Numbered from the stretch's first letter, positions 35,832 to 44,920 are shown. The stretch is 64,000 nucleotides of DNA from Polyangiaceae bacterium (GCA_025937895.1 JAICQL010000008.1:23306-87305); one strand, 5' to 3'. The notes: generated from the sequence alone by a model not told the origin. Translations and numbers: made by a program.

Positions 35832-36992
35832 TCAGTCGAAGCGAACGCTGTAGATCGGTGGCAGGTTGTGGCTCACCGCCTGCCAGCTCTCGCCTCGGTC
35901 CTCGCTCACGTACAGGTTGCCCGTGGTGCTGCCGAAGGCCAGCGTGTCCCCGCTGTTGTCGAGAGCATGGCGGTACACCACATCGTAGGCGCTATCCTGC
36001 GGTAGGCCCTTGCGCAGCGCCTGCCAGCTCTCACCTCCGTCTTCACTGCGCGCCACGAACAGCCCGCCATCGACGGTGATGCGCTGCATGTCCGACTTGC
36101 CTGGCACGACCCACGCGGTCTTGCCCTGCTCGGCATCGACAGCCACTGGAAAGCCGAAGTGCACGCCTGCGGAGGGCTGACTGACCTTCTTCCAGGAGGC
36201 CGCGCCATCGCTGCTGTAGAACACGCCGCAGTGGTTCTGCTGCCAGACGTGATCGGGCTGAGCGGGACAGAGCTCGAGGTAGTGCGGATCGTGTCCCCAC
36301 TCCGCGTTCGGGTCGGGCAAGTAGTCCATCTGCAGGCCTCGGTTGCGACCGCGCCACGTCTTGCCACCGTCCAGCGTCTCCAGCACGCCCGCGGTGGAGA
36401 CGGCCACGAGCACGCGCTCGGGGTTGCGCGGGTCGACCGCGATGGAGTGAATGCCGGGCGCGAACTCGCCCGACTCGGACGCGGGAGTACCGAACCAGTG
36501 GGTGAGGCCGCTGCCCTCCCCCTGGAAAAGATCCCCGCCGCGCGACTCGTGGTTCCAGAGCGGCAGGTTGAGCGCAAAGCTCTCGCCCCCGTCATCGCTG
36601 ACGAACAGCCCGCCCGGAATGGTGCCCACGTACATGCGCCCGGGGGGGCCGAAGGCGATGACCCATAGCTTCTGCAGCTTGGCCGCCTTGAACGCGGGCT
36701 GCTTCAGCTCCTTGGGGTCGGCGCCGGGCGGAATGTCGATGTAGCGCGCGCCCTCCGGGTAGGTGATCTGCGGCGAGTCTTGCCAGCTCTTGCCACCGTC
36801 GGTCGAGCGCGACAGCTTTGCGCCCCAGTGGCCGTGGCTCAGCGCCGCCCACAGCGTGCCCGTGTGCGGATCGCGCACCACGAAGTTCACCACCACGCCA
36901 GCGTGCCCGAGCAGCGCAGGCTGCCACTTACCGCCCGCTCGCTCCACGCCAAACGTGCCCTTGCGTGTTCCAACCAAGATTCGTCCTGACAT
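35832..36992 (-). CDS. BNR/Asp-box beta-propeller protein
   Basis: A 386-residue protein with six Asp boxes at regular spacing (near residues 63, 132, 206, 260, 316 and 363: STDGGKSW, SDDGGESF, TLDGGKTW, SSDGAASW, SEDGGESW, SEDRGESW), which indicates a sialidase-like propeller. No signal peptide is present and sialidase catalytic residues are not evident, so exo-alpha-sialidase labels are doubtful. Two ATGs lie side by side (36995, 36992) after AGGAG; the second has the better spacing. It follows the MoaD/ThiS-like gene by 25 nt, and the two are probably co-transcribed. Such pairs occur in other bacteria as I recall; their joint function is unknown. Confidence 0.85.
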   Translation of the reverse strand: MSGRILVGTRKGTFGVERAGGKWQPALLGHAGVVVNFVVRDPHTGTLWAALSHGHWGAKLSRSTDGGKSWQDSPQITYPEGARYIDIPPGADPKELKQPAFKAAKLQKLWVIAFGPPGRMYVGTIPGGLFVSDDGGESFALNLPLWNHESRGGDLFQGEGSGLTHWFGTPASESGEFAPGIHSIAVDPRNPERVLVAVSTAGVLETLDGGKTWRGRNRGLQMDYLPDPNAEWGHDPHYLELCPAQPDHVWQQNHCGVFYSSDGAASWKKVSQPSAGVHFGFPVAVDAEQGKTAWVVPGKSDMQRITVDGGLFVARSEDGGESWQALRKGLPQDSAYDVVYRHALDNSGDTLAFGSTTGNLYVSEDRGESWQAVSHNLPPIYSVRFD

Positions 36993-37017
36993 CATCTCCT
37001 CTACCTTCAACCACCCT

Positions 37018-37296
37018 TCAACCACCGCTCAGAGCCTGCATGATGAACACACGGCTGCCGGGCTCCACCGGGTCGCTCAGTCGCGCGCGATCGGTGACCC
37101 GCTCCTCGCCGATGAAAATGTTGACGTGGGTACGCAAGCTGCCCCGCTCGTCACAGATATAAAAGGCGATGCCCGGCGCGATGCGGTCGAGCTCGCGCAC
37201 CACCTCCGCGGCGCTGGCCGCCTCGACGGTGAGCTGCCTGCCCTTCAGGTCAGGAAAAAACGTGAACAGATGGGGGGTCAGCTGTACCTGCACCAT
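37018..37296 (-). CDS. MoaD/ThiS-like ubiquitin-fold protein ending in Gly-Gly
   Basis: A 92-residue protein with the beta-grasp pattern of MoaD/ThiS (LTVEAASAAEVVRELDRIAPGI... FIGEERVTDRARLSDPVEPGSRVFIMQALSGG). The C-terminal Gly-Gly is the site that MoeB/ThiF-type enzymes adenylate in sulfur carriers and in archaeal ubiquitin-like SAMPs. ATG at 37296 gives the normal length. No MoaE, ThiG or E1-like gene is adjacent; the only partner is the BNR propeller gene. It could serve Moco synthesis for the molybdenum hydroxylase 28 kb away, but the pairing suggests a separate job. Confidence 0.85.
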   Translation of the reverse strand: MVQVQLTPHLFTFFPDLKGRQLTVEAASAAEVVRELDRIAPGIAFYICDERGSLRTHVNIFIGEERVTDRARLSDPVEPGSRVFIMQALSGG

Positions 37297-37331
37297 GGAC
37301 AAACTCCGGGCATGACCGAATCCATTCAGGG

Positions 37332-39287
37332 TTGGACCGGATCGGGACGCGGAAATCATCGCTGACGTCCCCAAAATCTCAACTTGGGCGCGCCGGCCGG
37401 TGTTGCTTGCCCCCCGGCGCCGGGAGCCCTAATAAACAGCCGGTGCCGAGGTTGCTGAAATCCGTTTTGTCCACGGGGGCCTCCTCGCCCGCCGCTGCTC
37501 GGGGCTCCGCAGCCCGGGAATCGGCTGCCCGCGATGTTGCCCCGGAAAGGACGCTCTCCTCGGATGCGCCGCCTGCGCTGGGATCGACCACGCGCGCAGC
37601 CCTGGCGCAGCCCTCCGCGGCCCTGTCAGCCACTGCGCCCTCCTCGCTGGGCCTCTCTTCGACCTCGTCCCCGCTGACGGCCACCCCGCGCTCGCAGGTG
37701 CGCCTGGGCAGCGTGCCGGCCAACTCCCAGCAGGAGCTGCGCTTCCTGCAGGATCGCCTGGGCCTGTGCGGACAGATCATCTTCGCCATCTCCGGCATGT
37801 TCCTGGCCGTCGTCGGCGTCCTCGATTACCTGCTGGAGGCGCCGCGGATGACGCTCGCGGCACGTGGGGCACACCTGGCATCCACCCTGGTGGCGTTCGG
37901 GCTCTGGCGCGTCTGCCGCTCGCGTCGCGTGCTCTCGGGTGGCGCCCTGGCGGCGCTCGACCGTGGCGTGACGCTGTGCGTCTGCGCGGGCTATGCCGCC
38001 ATGGGCTACGCATTGCCACAGCCCTGGGGCACCTACACGGCGCTGCTGGCGATCGTGCACGTGACGGTCGGGCGAGCGGTGATCGTGCCGAGCACCGCCG
38101 TCCGCACCTCGTGGCTGGCGCTGGGCAGCTTTGCGGGCGTACCCATCGCCGCGCTGGGCATGCTGATGGTGGCGCGGGGCTCCGGGGAGCCGCAGCTCTC
38201 GTGGCAGATTTTGGTAGACGCCGTGCTCTGGTCCGTGGCGGGGTCGGCGCTGGCCACCGTCACCTCCAAGGTCATCTACGGCTTGCACGAGACGGCGGCG
38301 CTGGCGCGGCAGCTCGGCCAGTACACGCTGGAACAGAAGATCGGCGCCGGCAGCATGGGTGAGATCTTCCGGGCGCGGCACGCGATGCTGCGCCGGCCCA
38401 CCGCGATCAAGGTGATGACCGACGGGGGCTCGGAGACGGCGCTGCGTCGCTTCGAGAAAGAGGTGCAGCTCACCGCGCGCCTCACCCACCCCAACACCAT
38501 CTCCATCTACGACTACGGCCGCACTCCGGACGGGCGCTTTTACTATGCGATGGAGCTGCTGGAGGGCATGACCCTGGAGCAGCTGGTGTTGCACGCCGGG
38601 CCGCAGCCCGCGGCGCGGGTGATCCACATCCTGGTGCAGATCTGCGGCGCGCTGCGGGAAGCACACGGCGTCGGCCTGATCCACCGCGACATCAAGCCGG
38701 CCAACGTGTTTCTGTGCTCCCGGGGCGGCAACTTCGACGTGGTGAAGGTGCTCGATTTTGGCCTGGTGCGCGAGTTCAACAACCCGAGCAACGTCAGCCT
38801 CAGCAACGTGGACGCCATCGCCGGCACCCCGCTGTATCTCTCGCCCGAGGCCATTCTGACCCCGGCACGTGTGGACGCGCGCGCCGACATCTATGCTCTG
38901 GGCGCGGTGGGCTACTACCTGTTGAGCGGAGAGCCGCCCTTTGCAGGCCGCACCTTGGCCGAGCTGTGCGGCCATCATCTACACAGCATCCCCGTGCCGC
39001 CCTCGCAGCGAGCCGGGCGCGAAGTGCCGGAGGATCTGGAGCGGGTGGTACTGAGCTGCCTGGCGAAAGACGCGGCGGCACGCCCGCAGAGCGCCCAGGC
39101 GCTGGCCGAGGCGCTGAGGCGGTGTCGCGATGCCGGTGGCTGGACGGAGGAGCAAGCCGAGCACTGGTGGCGCGATACTCCGCCCGCGCCGAGCCGCGTG
39201 CCGTCCAGCGGCTCCGCAACGGAGGGCGCCCTGAACTGCGGCGATCTGGAGGAGCGCTGCGCGCTCACCCGCCGCGCAGCTCCGTGA
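37332..39287 (+). CDS. Serine/threonine protein kinase with N-terminal six-helix membrane domain
   Basis: A protein of up to 651 residues. A Ser/Ala-rich N-terminus (to about 130) is followed by about six hydrophobic helices (e.g. IIFAISGMFLAVVGVLDYLL, TSWLALGSFAGVPIAALGML, AVLWSVAGSALATVTS), then a complete Hanks-type kinase domain: GAGSMGEIFRARH, AIKVM, IHRDIKPAN, DFGLVREF, LYLSPEA. The usual order in myxobacterial kinases is kinase first, so the N-terminal membrane domain may sense membrane state. The start is uncertain: TTG at 37332 lacks a clear Shine-Dalgarno, and TTG at 37452 is an alternative. Confidence 0.9.
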   Translation: MDRIGTRKSSLTSPKSQLGRAGRCCLPPGAGSPNKQPVPRLLKSVLSTGASSPAAARGSAARESAARDVAPERTLSSDAPPALGSTTRAALAQPSAALSATAPSSLGLSSTSSPLTATPRSQVRLGSVPANSQQELRFLQDRLGLCGQIIFAISGMFLAVVGVLDYLLEAPRMTLAARGAHLASTLVAFGLWRVCRSRRVLSGGALAALDRGVTLCVCAGYAAMGYALPQPWGTYTALLAIVHVTVGRAVIVPSTAVRTSWLALGSFAGVPIAALGMLMVARGSGEPQLSWQILVDAVLWSVAGSALATVTSKVIYGLHETAALARQLGQYTLEQKIGAGSMGEIFRARHAMLRRPTAIKVMTDGGSETALRRFEKEVQLTARLTHPNTISIYDYGRTPDGRFYYAMELLEGMTLEQLVLHAGPQPAARVIHILVQICGALREAHGVGLIHRDIKPANVFLCSRGGNFDVVKVLDFGLVREFNNPSNVSLSNVDAIAGTPLYLSPEAILTPARVDARADIYALGAVGYYLLSGEPPFAGRTLAELCGHHLHSIPVPPSQRAGREVPEDLERVVLSCLAKDAAARPQSAQALAEALRRCRDAGGWTEEQAEHWWRDTPPAPSRVPSSGSATEGALNCGDLEERCALTRRAAP

Positions 39288-39367
39288 GCGGCGCCCTCCG
39301 CGCCACCGCCGCCGCAGCCAGACTCCGGCCGCTTGCTCCCATCGGCGGCGAGACCTAAAACCAGCGG

Positions 39368-40003
39368 GTGCTGAAGCCCGCCGAGTCCGCCGCGCGCGAC
39401 CTGTCCGTGGAGGTCGGCACGGCGCCGGAGGATCCAGCTCCCTCGCGCGGCGGCTCGCGCGTCTGGCTACGGGTGCTGCTGGGGGCCGCGGCGCTGCTCG
39501 GCGGCATGCTGGTGCTGGTGCGCATCTTCCGGCCGCAGCTGGAGGCGCTGAGCCGCTACTTCGTCGAGCACTTTGGCCTCGTGGGTGTCGCGCTCGGCAC
39601 CTTTCTGGCCGACGGCATCAGCTCGCCGGTGCCGCCGCAGTTCTTCATGCTGCTCTCGATCGGCGCGGGCACTCCCGATCTGCACACCTTAGCCGCGACC
39701 ACGGTCGGCTCGCTGCTGGGCGGCTGCGCCGGCTATCAGCTGGCGCGGCAGCTGGCGCGCTTTCCGCGCTTCGCGCGCTGGCTGGAGCGCACCGGAGCGA
39801 GCTTTCGCGAGCAACTGCGCGGGCGCAAGGCGTATCGCAATGCAGTCATCGCCAGCCTCACGCCGCTGCCCTTTTCCATGCAGTGCTACCTGTGCGGGCT
39901 GTACCGGCTGCCGCTGGGTGCGTTCGCGGTGATCCTGTCGCTGCGCATCCCGCGGCTGGCCGTGTTCTATTACGTGATCAAGGCCGGTTGGACCTTGTTC
40001 TAG
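39368..40003 (+). CDS. VTT (DedA/SNARE-associated) family membrane protein
   Basis: A 211-residue integral membrane protein of the VTT/DedA superfamily (YqaA-like group), relatives of which transport lipids across membranes. It shows VEHFGLVGVALGTFLADGIS, SSPVPPQFFMLLS, the loop TTVGSLLGGCAGYQLARQLA and FRIPR-like LRIPRLAVFYY. The start is GTG, 80 nt after the kinase gene on the same strand. Confidence 0.82.
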   Translation: MLKPAESAARDLSVEVGTAPEDPAPSRGGSRVWLRVLLGAAALLGGMLVLVRIFRPQLEALSRYFVEHFGLVGVALGTFLADGISSPVPPQFFMLLSIGAGTPDLHTLAATTVGSLLGGCAGYQLARQLARFPRFARWLERTGASFREQLRGRKAYRNAVIASLTPLPFSMQCYLCGLYRLPLGAFAVILSLRIPRLAVFYYVIKAGWTLF

Positions 40004-40131
40004 CGCTCTTGGTGCCCTTCCAGCGCTCGAACCGAGGCCTGACCAGAGTGTGAGCCGCGTTCATGCGCGGATGCTCTGCGCGATGTTCGCAACTGTGCGC
40101 GACAGAGCTCGCGCTGCAGCATCCGAGCCTC

Positions 40132-40590
40132 GTGGAGCTCAGAATCCTGTCCGCGGCGGACGCTGCCGTGCTGGAGCGCGTGGCGCCGGAGGTGTTCGAC
40201 GAGGCGATCGATGCGCGAGCGGCGGCGCTCTTTCTGGCCGATCCGCGCCATCATCTGGCGGTTGCGCGTGACCTGGGCGTGGTGGTCGGCTTTGCCTCCG
40301 GTGTGCACTATTTTCATCCGGACAAACCCGTTCCCGAGCTGTTCATCAATGAGGTGGGGGTGGCGCCCGAATACCAAGGCCAGGGCGTGGGCAAGGCGCT
40401 CCTGCGCTGCCTGCTGCGACACGGCGCCGAGCTGGGCTGCGGGCAAGCCTGGGTGCTGACGGACCACGACAACCTGGCGGCCCGGCGCGTCTACCAGGCA
40501 AGCGGTGGCACCCCGTCGGAGCACGTCATGTATTCCATCCCACTGCAGCCGCCAGGCGCCTCGGCAAGCAAGCAAGAGTCAGAGACCTGA
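40132..40590 (+). CDS. GNAT family N-acetyltransferase
   Basis: A 152-residue acetyltransferase with the acetyl-CoA loop VAPEYQGQGVGKALLRCLL, preceded by INEVG and followed by AWVLTDHDNLAARRVYQASGG. The pattern is close to aminoglycoside 3-N-acetyltransferase type I relatives, but the substrate cannot be read from the sequence. GTG at 40132 gives the usual N-terminus VELRILSAAD; a start at 40063 would add a Cys-rich segment unlike the family. Confidence 0.85.
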   Translation: MELRILSAADAAVLERVAPEVFDEAIDARAAALFLADPRHHLAVARDLGVVVGFASGVHYFHPDKPVPELFINEVGVAPEYQGQGVGKALLRCLLRHGAELGCGQAWVLTDHDNLAARRVYQASGGTPSEHVMYSIPLQPPGASASKQESET

Positions 40591-40616
40591 GTCGCTCGCC
40601 TCGTGCGCAGCACGGC

Positions 40617-41078
40617 TCATTCGTCCTCCGCCTCCTCGCCGCTCGCGGGGCTGGGAGAGGTGCGGCTCTGACCGGCCACGATTGCCTGCAGCGCCGCGAG
40701 CATCTCGGGCCCCACCGTACCCAGCTGCTGGCGGTGCAGCGCCGAGAGGCGGCGCAACATCTGCTTGCCCCGCGCCGTCAGCCGCAGCAGCACCTCGCGG
40801 CGATCCACAGTGTTCCGCTCGCGCTCGATCAGGCCCCGCTCCTCCAGCTTGTCCACCAGGGCCACGGTGGTGTGGTGTTGCACGCACAAGCGCTCGGCCA
40901 CCGCGCGGATCGTGGGCCGCGTGCCCTCCGGCAAGCCGCGCACCGCCAGCAGCAGCTGATGCTGCTGCGGCTCGATGCCTGCCTCACGCGCCGCTTGCTC
41001 GCTGAAGGCCAAAAATTTGCGGATTTCGTAGCGGAAGCTGGCGAGCGAGCGATAGTCGGCGTTGCTGAGTCTGGGCAT
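40617..41078 (-). CDS. MarR family transcriptional regulator
   Basis: A 153-residue winged-helix regulator. The DNA-binding part reads RPTIRAVAERLCVQHHTTVALVDKLEERGLIERERNTVDRREVLLRLTARGKQML, the typical MarR recognition helix and wing. The ATG at 41078 gives the N-terminus MPRLSNADYRSL. It lies 126 nt downstream of oxyR on the same strand. The ligand is unknown; an oxidative or xenobiotic signal is possible from the neighbour. Confidence 0.9.
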   Translation of the reverse strand: MPRLSNADYRSLASFRYEIRKFLAFSEQAAREAGIEPQQHQLLLAVRGLPEGTRPTIRAVAERLCVQHHTTVALVDKLEERGLIERERNTVDRREVLLRLTARGKQMLRRLSALHRQQLGTVGPEMLAALQAIVAGQSRTSPSPASGEEAEDE

Positions 41079-41204
41079 GCGAGGGCGCTCCCGATGAGGG
41101 TAACGGGCTGGCTGCTTGTAGCGCCGGCAGCAGTTTCCTGGCCAGGGTGGCGAGCGGCCCGCAGCCAAGCTGGCAAGAAACTCGGTCGAAACGCGCTCGC
41201 AGCC

Positions 41205-42155
41205 TCACTTCGCCCGCTTGCCCCGGCGCGGCGCCGCGGGCGCTTGCTTGTTCGGATAAGCGGCGCGCATCGTGGCGGCTACCTTGCGCAGCGCAGAGGC
41301 GATGGGCGAGCGGCGGCGCCAGACCAGCGCGATGGTCCGCCCCGGCGATGGATCGGCAAAGGGGCGCACGTGCAGGCCCGCTCGCTCCGCCTCGGCGGGC
41401 ACGGCCAGCGCCGGCAGCAGCGTGACCCCGAGACCGCTCGCCACCATCTGGGTCAACGTGGCCAGGCTGGTGGCGCGGAACTCCAGCTCACGCGCCTTGG
41501 CCCGGGAGCAATAGGCCAGGGCCTGCTCGCGGAAGCAGTGACCGTCATCCAGCAGCAGCACGTCGGCGTCGCGCAGCTCCGTGCGCTCCACCGCCGAGGT
41601 GCGCTGGCCCAGCGGATCGCCGGCGCTGGTGGCGAGCAGGAAGGGATCGTTGGCCACGACCTCGTGCTCCACGTCCCCCAGCTCCGCCTCCAGCGCCAGG
41701 AGTGCCGCGTCCAGCGTGCCCGCCTCCAGGCTGGCCACCAGCACCTCCGTCTTGTCCTCGATCCAGACCGCCGTGAGCTTGGGAAAGCCCGCGCGCAAGG
41801 CCGGCGTCACATGCGGCAGGAGGTAGGGTGAGACCGTCGGGATGACCCCGAGCCGCAGGGTGCCGTCCAGTGGATCCGCGGCGCGGCGGGCCGCTGCGCT
41901 CAAATCGTCGGCGTCCAGCAGCAGCCGGCGGGCGCGCTCGACCACCTCCTTGCCCGCTGCGGTGGCGAGCACCCGCCGCCGATCACGCTCGAACAGCCGC
42001 ACCCCGAGCGCGTCCTCCAGCAGCGCGAGCTGCGCGCTGAGCGACGGCTGCGAGACGTGACACAGCTCTGCCGCCTTGCGGAAGCTCAGCGCGTCCGCCA
42101 CGGCCACGACATATTGCAGCTGGCGAAGCGAAAATGGATGAGGAGCTCGTTGCAT
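41205..42155 (-). CDS. oxyR: Hydrogen peroxide-sensing LysR regulator OxyR
   Basis: A 316-residue LysR-type regulator. The N-terminal helix-turn-helix (FRKAAELCHVSQPSLSAQLALLE) is standard. The effector domain contains LLDDGHCFREQALAYC, in which the two Cys match the redox pair of E. coli OxyR (GHCLRDQAMGFC), the motif that specifically marks peroxide sensors. PTVSPYLLPHVTPAL also matches OxyR. No catalase or peroxidase gene is adjacent, so it probably acts in trans. The C-terminus carries a short basic tail. Confidence 0.92.
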   Translation of the reverse strand: MQRAPHPFSLRQLQYVVAVADALSFRKAAELCHVSQPSLSAQLALLEDALGVRLFERDRRRVLATAAGKEVVERARRLLLDADDLSAAARRAADPLDGTLRLGVIPTVSPYLLPHVTPALRAGFPKLTAVWIEDKTEVLVASLEAGTLDAALLALEAELGDVEHEVVANDPFLLATSAGDPLGQRTSAVERTELRDADVLLLDDGHCFREQALAYCSRAKARELEFRATSLATLTQMVASGLGVTLLPALAVPAEAERAGLHVRPFADPSPGRTIALVWRRRSPIASALRKVAATMRAAYPNKQAPAAPRRGKRAK

Positions 42156-42206
42156 GGCCCCGCACTATCACAGCCCCGCGCGGCCCTGCCAGGGCGGCTC
42201 CGCCGC

Positions 42207-43826
42207 TCAGGTGCGCAGCCAGTCCTGCGCATCCCGCAGGCTCTCGTCCACGCTCTCCCAGTCCAGCGGGCGCGACGGGTCGAAGATGGTCGTCAATAGC
42301 TCGTTGCCGCGCTCAGGCTCGGAGATGGGCAAGCAGCGCAGCTTGCTCTGGGCATCGTTACAGGCCTCGTCCACCGCCTCGATCAGTCCGTCGATCGAGA
42401 GAAAGCGCGATGCATCCGCCGAGCCCGCATGCTCCGCCAGCAGGTCGGCGCGCAGGGCGGCGATCTCGCCGCGCAGGCGAGCGGCGTCGCGCGGGCTCTC
42501 CAGGGCGGTGGCGCAGCTGACGCTGAGCTCCGTGTCCAGGCCCATGCTGCGATTGGTCAGGTTGGCGGAGCCGATGTTGAGCAGCTCGTCGTCCACGATC
42601 AGCAGCTTGGAGTGAATGAAGGTGGCGGGCACGCCGGGGCGCCCCGCCGGGTCCGCGCTCTTCAGCACCCGGAAGCGGTGCCCGTGCTGCTCCGCCACCC
42701 GCGCCACCCGGTGCCGCACGGCGCGCTGCCGCGCGCCCAGCACCAGATCTTCCTTCGGGGTATCAGCGCCGGCGGGCATGACCAGGATCACATCGAGCTT
42801 GCTGCGCTCCGGGTCCGAGAAGCGGCGGCACATGGCCTGAGCGATGGCCAGCGAGGTGAAGTACTGCGTCTCGATGTACAGCAGGCGCTCCGCCCCCAGA
42901 ATGGCGCGCTCGAACAGCGCCTGCACCTCCAGGGTCGGCGGGTGCAGCACCGATATGATGTCGGTGCGGCTGAGTCCGAGCCGGGTGGCGCCGAGCGGGA
43001 AGCCGCGGCCGCGGCTCAGGCGCTGCAGGTCAAAGGGATCGCCAGCTCCTGCCTCGGCGCCCTCGGGTGGCGGCGAGTCCAGGGCTTGCTCGGAGGGCAA
43101 CGGCCGGATCTCCTGCGAGCGCACCGATGCGGGCGCGCCCGACGCCGGCGAGGCCGCGCTGATGGTGGAGATCGGCTGCGAGGGGATGGGCTCGTCGCTG
43201 CGCGCGCGCTCCCAGCTCTCGCGGAAGAAGCCGCGCAGCTGCTTGACCACCGGCCCGCGCAGGGCCACCTGGATGTCGTGAAACGCCTTGTACGGGTTGC
43301 CGTGGACGTCCCGCCGCCGCGGATCGGCCACGCCGTGGGCCCGGGTGTCCCAGCGTGAATCACACAGATCCAGTCCGCCCACGAAGGCCACGCGGCTATC
43401 GATCAGGGCGTACTTCTGGTGCAGGCAGCCGCCGATACCCGGGTGGCTCGAGAACGCGAAGTGCACGCGCGGGTGCGACTGGAACTCGAACTTGAGCCGC
43501 TGCAGCCACTCGCGCTCCAGGGCGTAGACCAGCGAGTAATCCCAGGCCAGGATGAACACCTCCAGCGTCGGGCTGCGCTCGCACAGGTGCTCGAGAAACG
43601 GCAGCAGCTCGATCGGATGGTCCACCTCCTCACCGGGCGCCGGCCGCAGCAGCCGAGCCAGCGAGTCGAATTGCCAGCCAGCGAGGCACACGCTGCGCTT
43701 GGCCAGCAGCGCGGCCCGGCAGAACGTGGCGTAGTAGTCCTCGGCGTCCACCAGCACGGCGGTCTGATGTGCCTCCGCCGTGCACCAGGGCGCCGGCTCC
43801 TGGCCGAGCAGGGTCTCAAAGTTCAT
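42207..43826 (-). CDS. Phospholipase D family protein
   Basis: A 539-residue PLD-superfamily enzyme with two HKD motifs: HQKYALIDSRVAFVGGLDLC in the N-terminal half and HSKLLIVDDELLNIGSANLTNRSMG in the C-terminal half, each followed by the conserved Gly-Gly/Ser-Ala-Asn region. It could hydrolyse phospholipids or transfer phosphatidyl groups. A Pro/Ser/Ala-rich insert separates the halves. ATG at 43826 overlaps the stop of the EEP gene by 4 nt (ATGA). No signal peptide. Confidence 0.9.
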   Translation of the reverse strand: MNFETLLGQEPAPWCTAEAHQTAVLVDAEDYYATFCRAALLAKRSVCLAGWQFDSLARLLRPAPGEEVDHPIELLPFLEHLCERSPTLEVFILAWDYSLVYALEREWLQRLKFEFQSHPRVHFAFSSHPGIGGCLHQKYALIDSRVAFVGGLDLCDSRWDTRAHGVADPRRRDVHGNPYKAFHDIQVALRGPVVKQLRGFFRESWERARSDEPIPSQPISTISAASPASGAPASVRSQEIRPLPSEQALDSPPPEGAEAGAGDPFDLQRLSRGRGFPLGATRLGLSRTDIISVLHPPTLEVQALFERAILGAERLLYIETQYFTSLAIAQAMCRRFSDPERSKLDVILVMPAGADTPKEDLVLGARQRAVRHRVARVAEQHGHRFRVLKSADPAGRPGVPATFIHSKLLIVDDELLNIGSANLTNRSMGLDTELSVSCATALESPRDAARLRGEIAALRADLLAEHAGSADASRFLSIDGLIEAVDEACNDAQSKLRCLPISEPERGNELLTTIFDPSRPLDWESVDESLRDAQDWLRT

Positions 43827-44824
43827 GGCTCCGTCTCCGTGGCTGCCGCGGGGGCAAGCTCTTCTTGCAGGGGCAGCGCGAGCGACAAATCCGCGACGAT
43901 GGGCAGGTGGTCCGAGGCCACCCGGGTCAGCGCATCCCGCGGCACGATCACCGAGTCTGCGCGCAAAGCCTTGCCAATCCACACATGGTCCAGCCGCAAC
44001 AGCGGGAACCAGGATGGAAACGTGCCCAGCTTCCAGCGGCCCCGCACGCGCTGGGCATCGCGCAGGCGGCGGCGCAGCAAAAAATACAGCGGCGAGAGCG
44101 TGCCGGCGTTGAAGTCACCACACAGGATCAGACGATCCAGCTCGCCGCGGAGCGCGGGAAAGGGCGCCGGGTGGCGGCCCAGAGGTGAGTCCGGCTCATC
44201 GGAGAACAGCGCGCGAAATTGCGCCAGGCGCTCCCAGAAGTGCAGGCTCAGGTGCGTGTTGACCACGTCCAGGTGGCCATGATCGAGCGCCAGCCGCAGC
44301 CACTGAGCCGCGCGCACCTCGCCGCGGCGTACGGGCAGTATGCCCTCCGCGCGCAGTTCATACGGATGATGGGTGAGGATGGCGTTGCCGTAGCGCCCCT
44401 CCCCGACCGCGCGTGCGCTGGTGAAGTGCGCGGACAGATCGGTGAGCTCGGCGATGCGCCGCGCCTGATCGAGCTTGCCCGAGCGCTGCCGGCCGACGTC
44501 GACCTCCTGCAGCGCCACCACGTCGGGCCGAAAGCAGCGGATGACCTCCGCGATGCGCTCGGGACGGCACTTGCCGTCGGTGCCCACGCAGCCGTGGGTG
44601 TTGTACGTCATCAAGCGAAACTGCCGCTTGGGCGCGGCGCCCGGCGCAGCTCCAACCCCGGGCGGCGGCGCGGGCCCCGGCTTGGGGCTACCTGGCGTGG
44701 AGCTGGGAGGCACGGCAGCGGATGAAGATGATGCAGCGGGTGACGCAGTGGACGGAACGGTGGGCGCGGGTGGAGGGTCGGAGCGCAGCGGCACGCCACG
44801 GGTCATCCCTTTTCGTATGGTCAT
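43823..44824 (-). CDS. Endonuclease/exonuclease/phosphatase (EEP) family protein
   Basis: A 333-residue metal-dependent phosphodiesterase-fold protein. Motifs in order are TYNTHGCVG, VVALQEVDVGRQRS, LDVVNTHLSLHFWER, LILCGDFNAG, RLDHVWIG and ASDHLPIVADLSL, all the catalytic Asn/Glu/Asp/His positions. The first 60 or so residues are Pro/Ser/Ala-rich. ATG at 44824 is used; ATG at 44806, directly after AAAGGG, is an alternative. Coupled to the PLD gene, which suggests a shared phospholipid or phosphodiester substrate; this is inference. Confidence 0.88.
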   Translation of the reverse strand: MTIRKGMTRGVPLRSDPPPAPTVPSTASPAASSSSAAVPPSSTPGSPKPGPAPPPGVGAAPGAAPKRQFRLMTYNTHGCVGTDGKCRPERIAEVIRCFRPDVVALQEVDVGRQRSGKLDQARRIAELTDLSAHFTSARAVGEGRYGNAILTHHPYELRAEGILPVRRGEVRAAQWLRLALDHGHLDVVNTHLSLHFWERLAQFRALFSDEPDSPLGRHPAPFPALRGELDRLILCGDFNAGTLSPLYFLLRRRLRDAQRVRGRWKLGTFPSWFPLLRLDHVWIGKALRADSVIVPRDALTRVASDHLPIVADLSLALPLQEELAPAAATETEP

Positions 44825-44920
44825 CCGCGGTGAGCGGCGCGCGGCCTCACCCGGTCCGTGTTGCAAAAAAGTACATCGGCGTTTTGCCCCGCCCTGGCAG
44901 CTTTGCCGGTGCAGCCAGGA

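Noticed and set aside
35832..36992. Calling the BNR protein an exo-alpha-sialidase
   Set aside because: Asp boxes define the fold only; no signal peptide and no convincing catalytic Arg triad, Tyr or Glu were seen.
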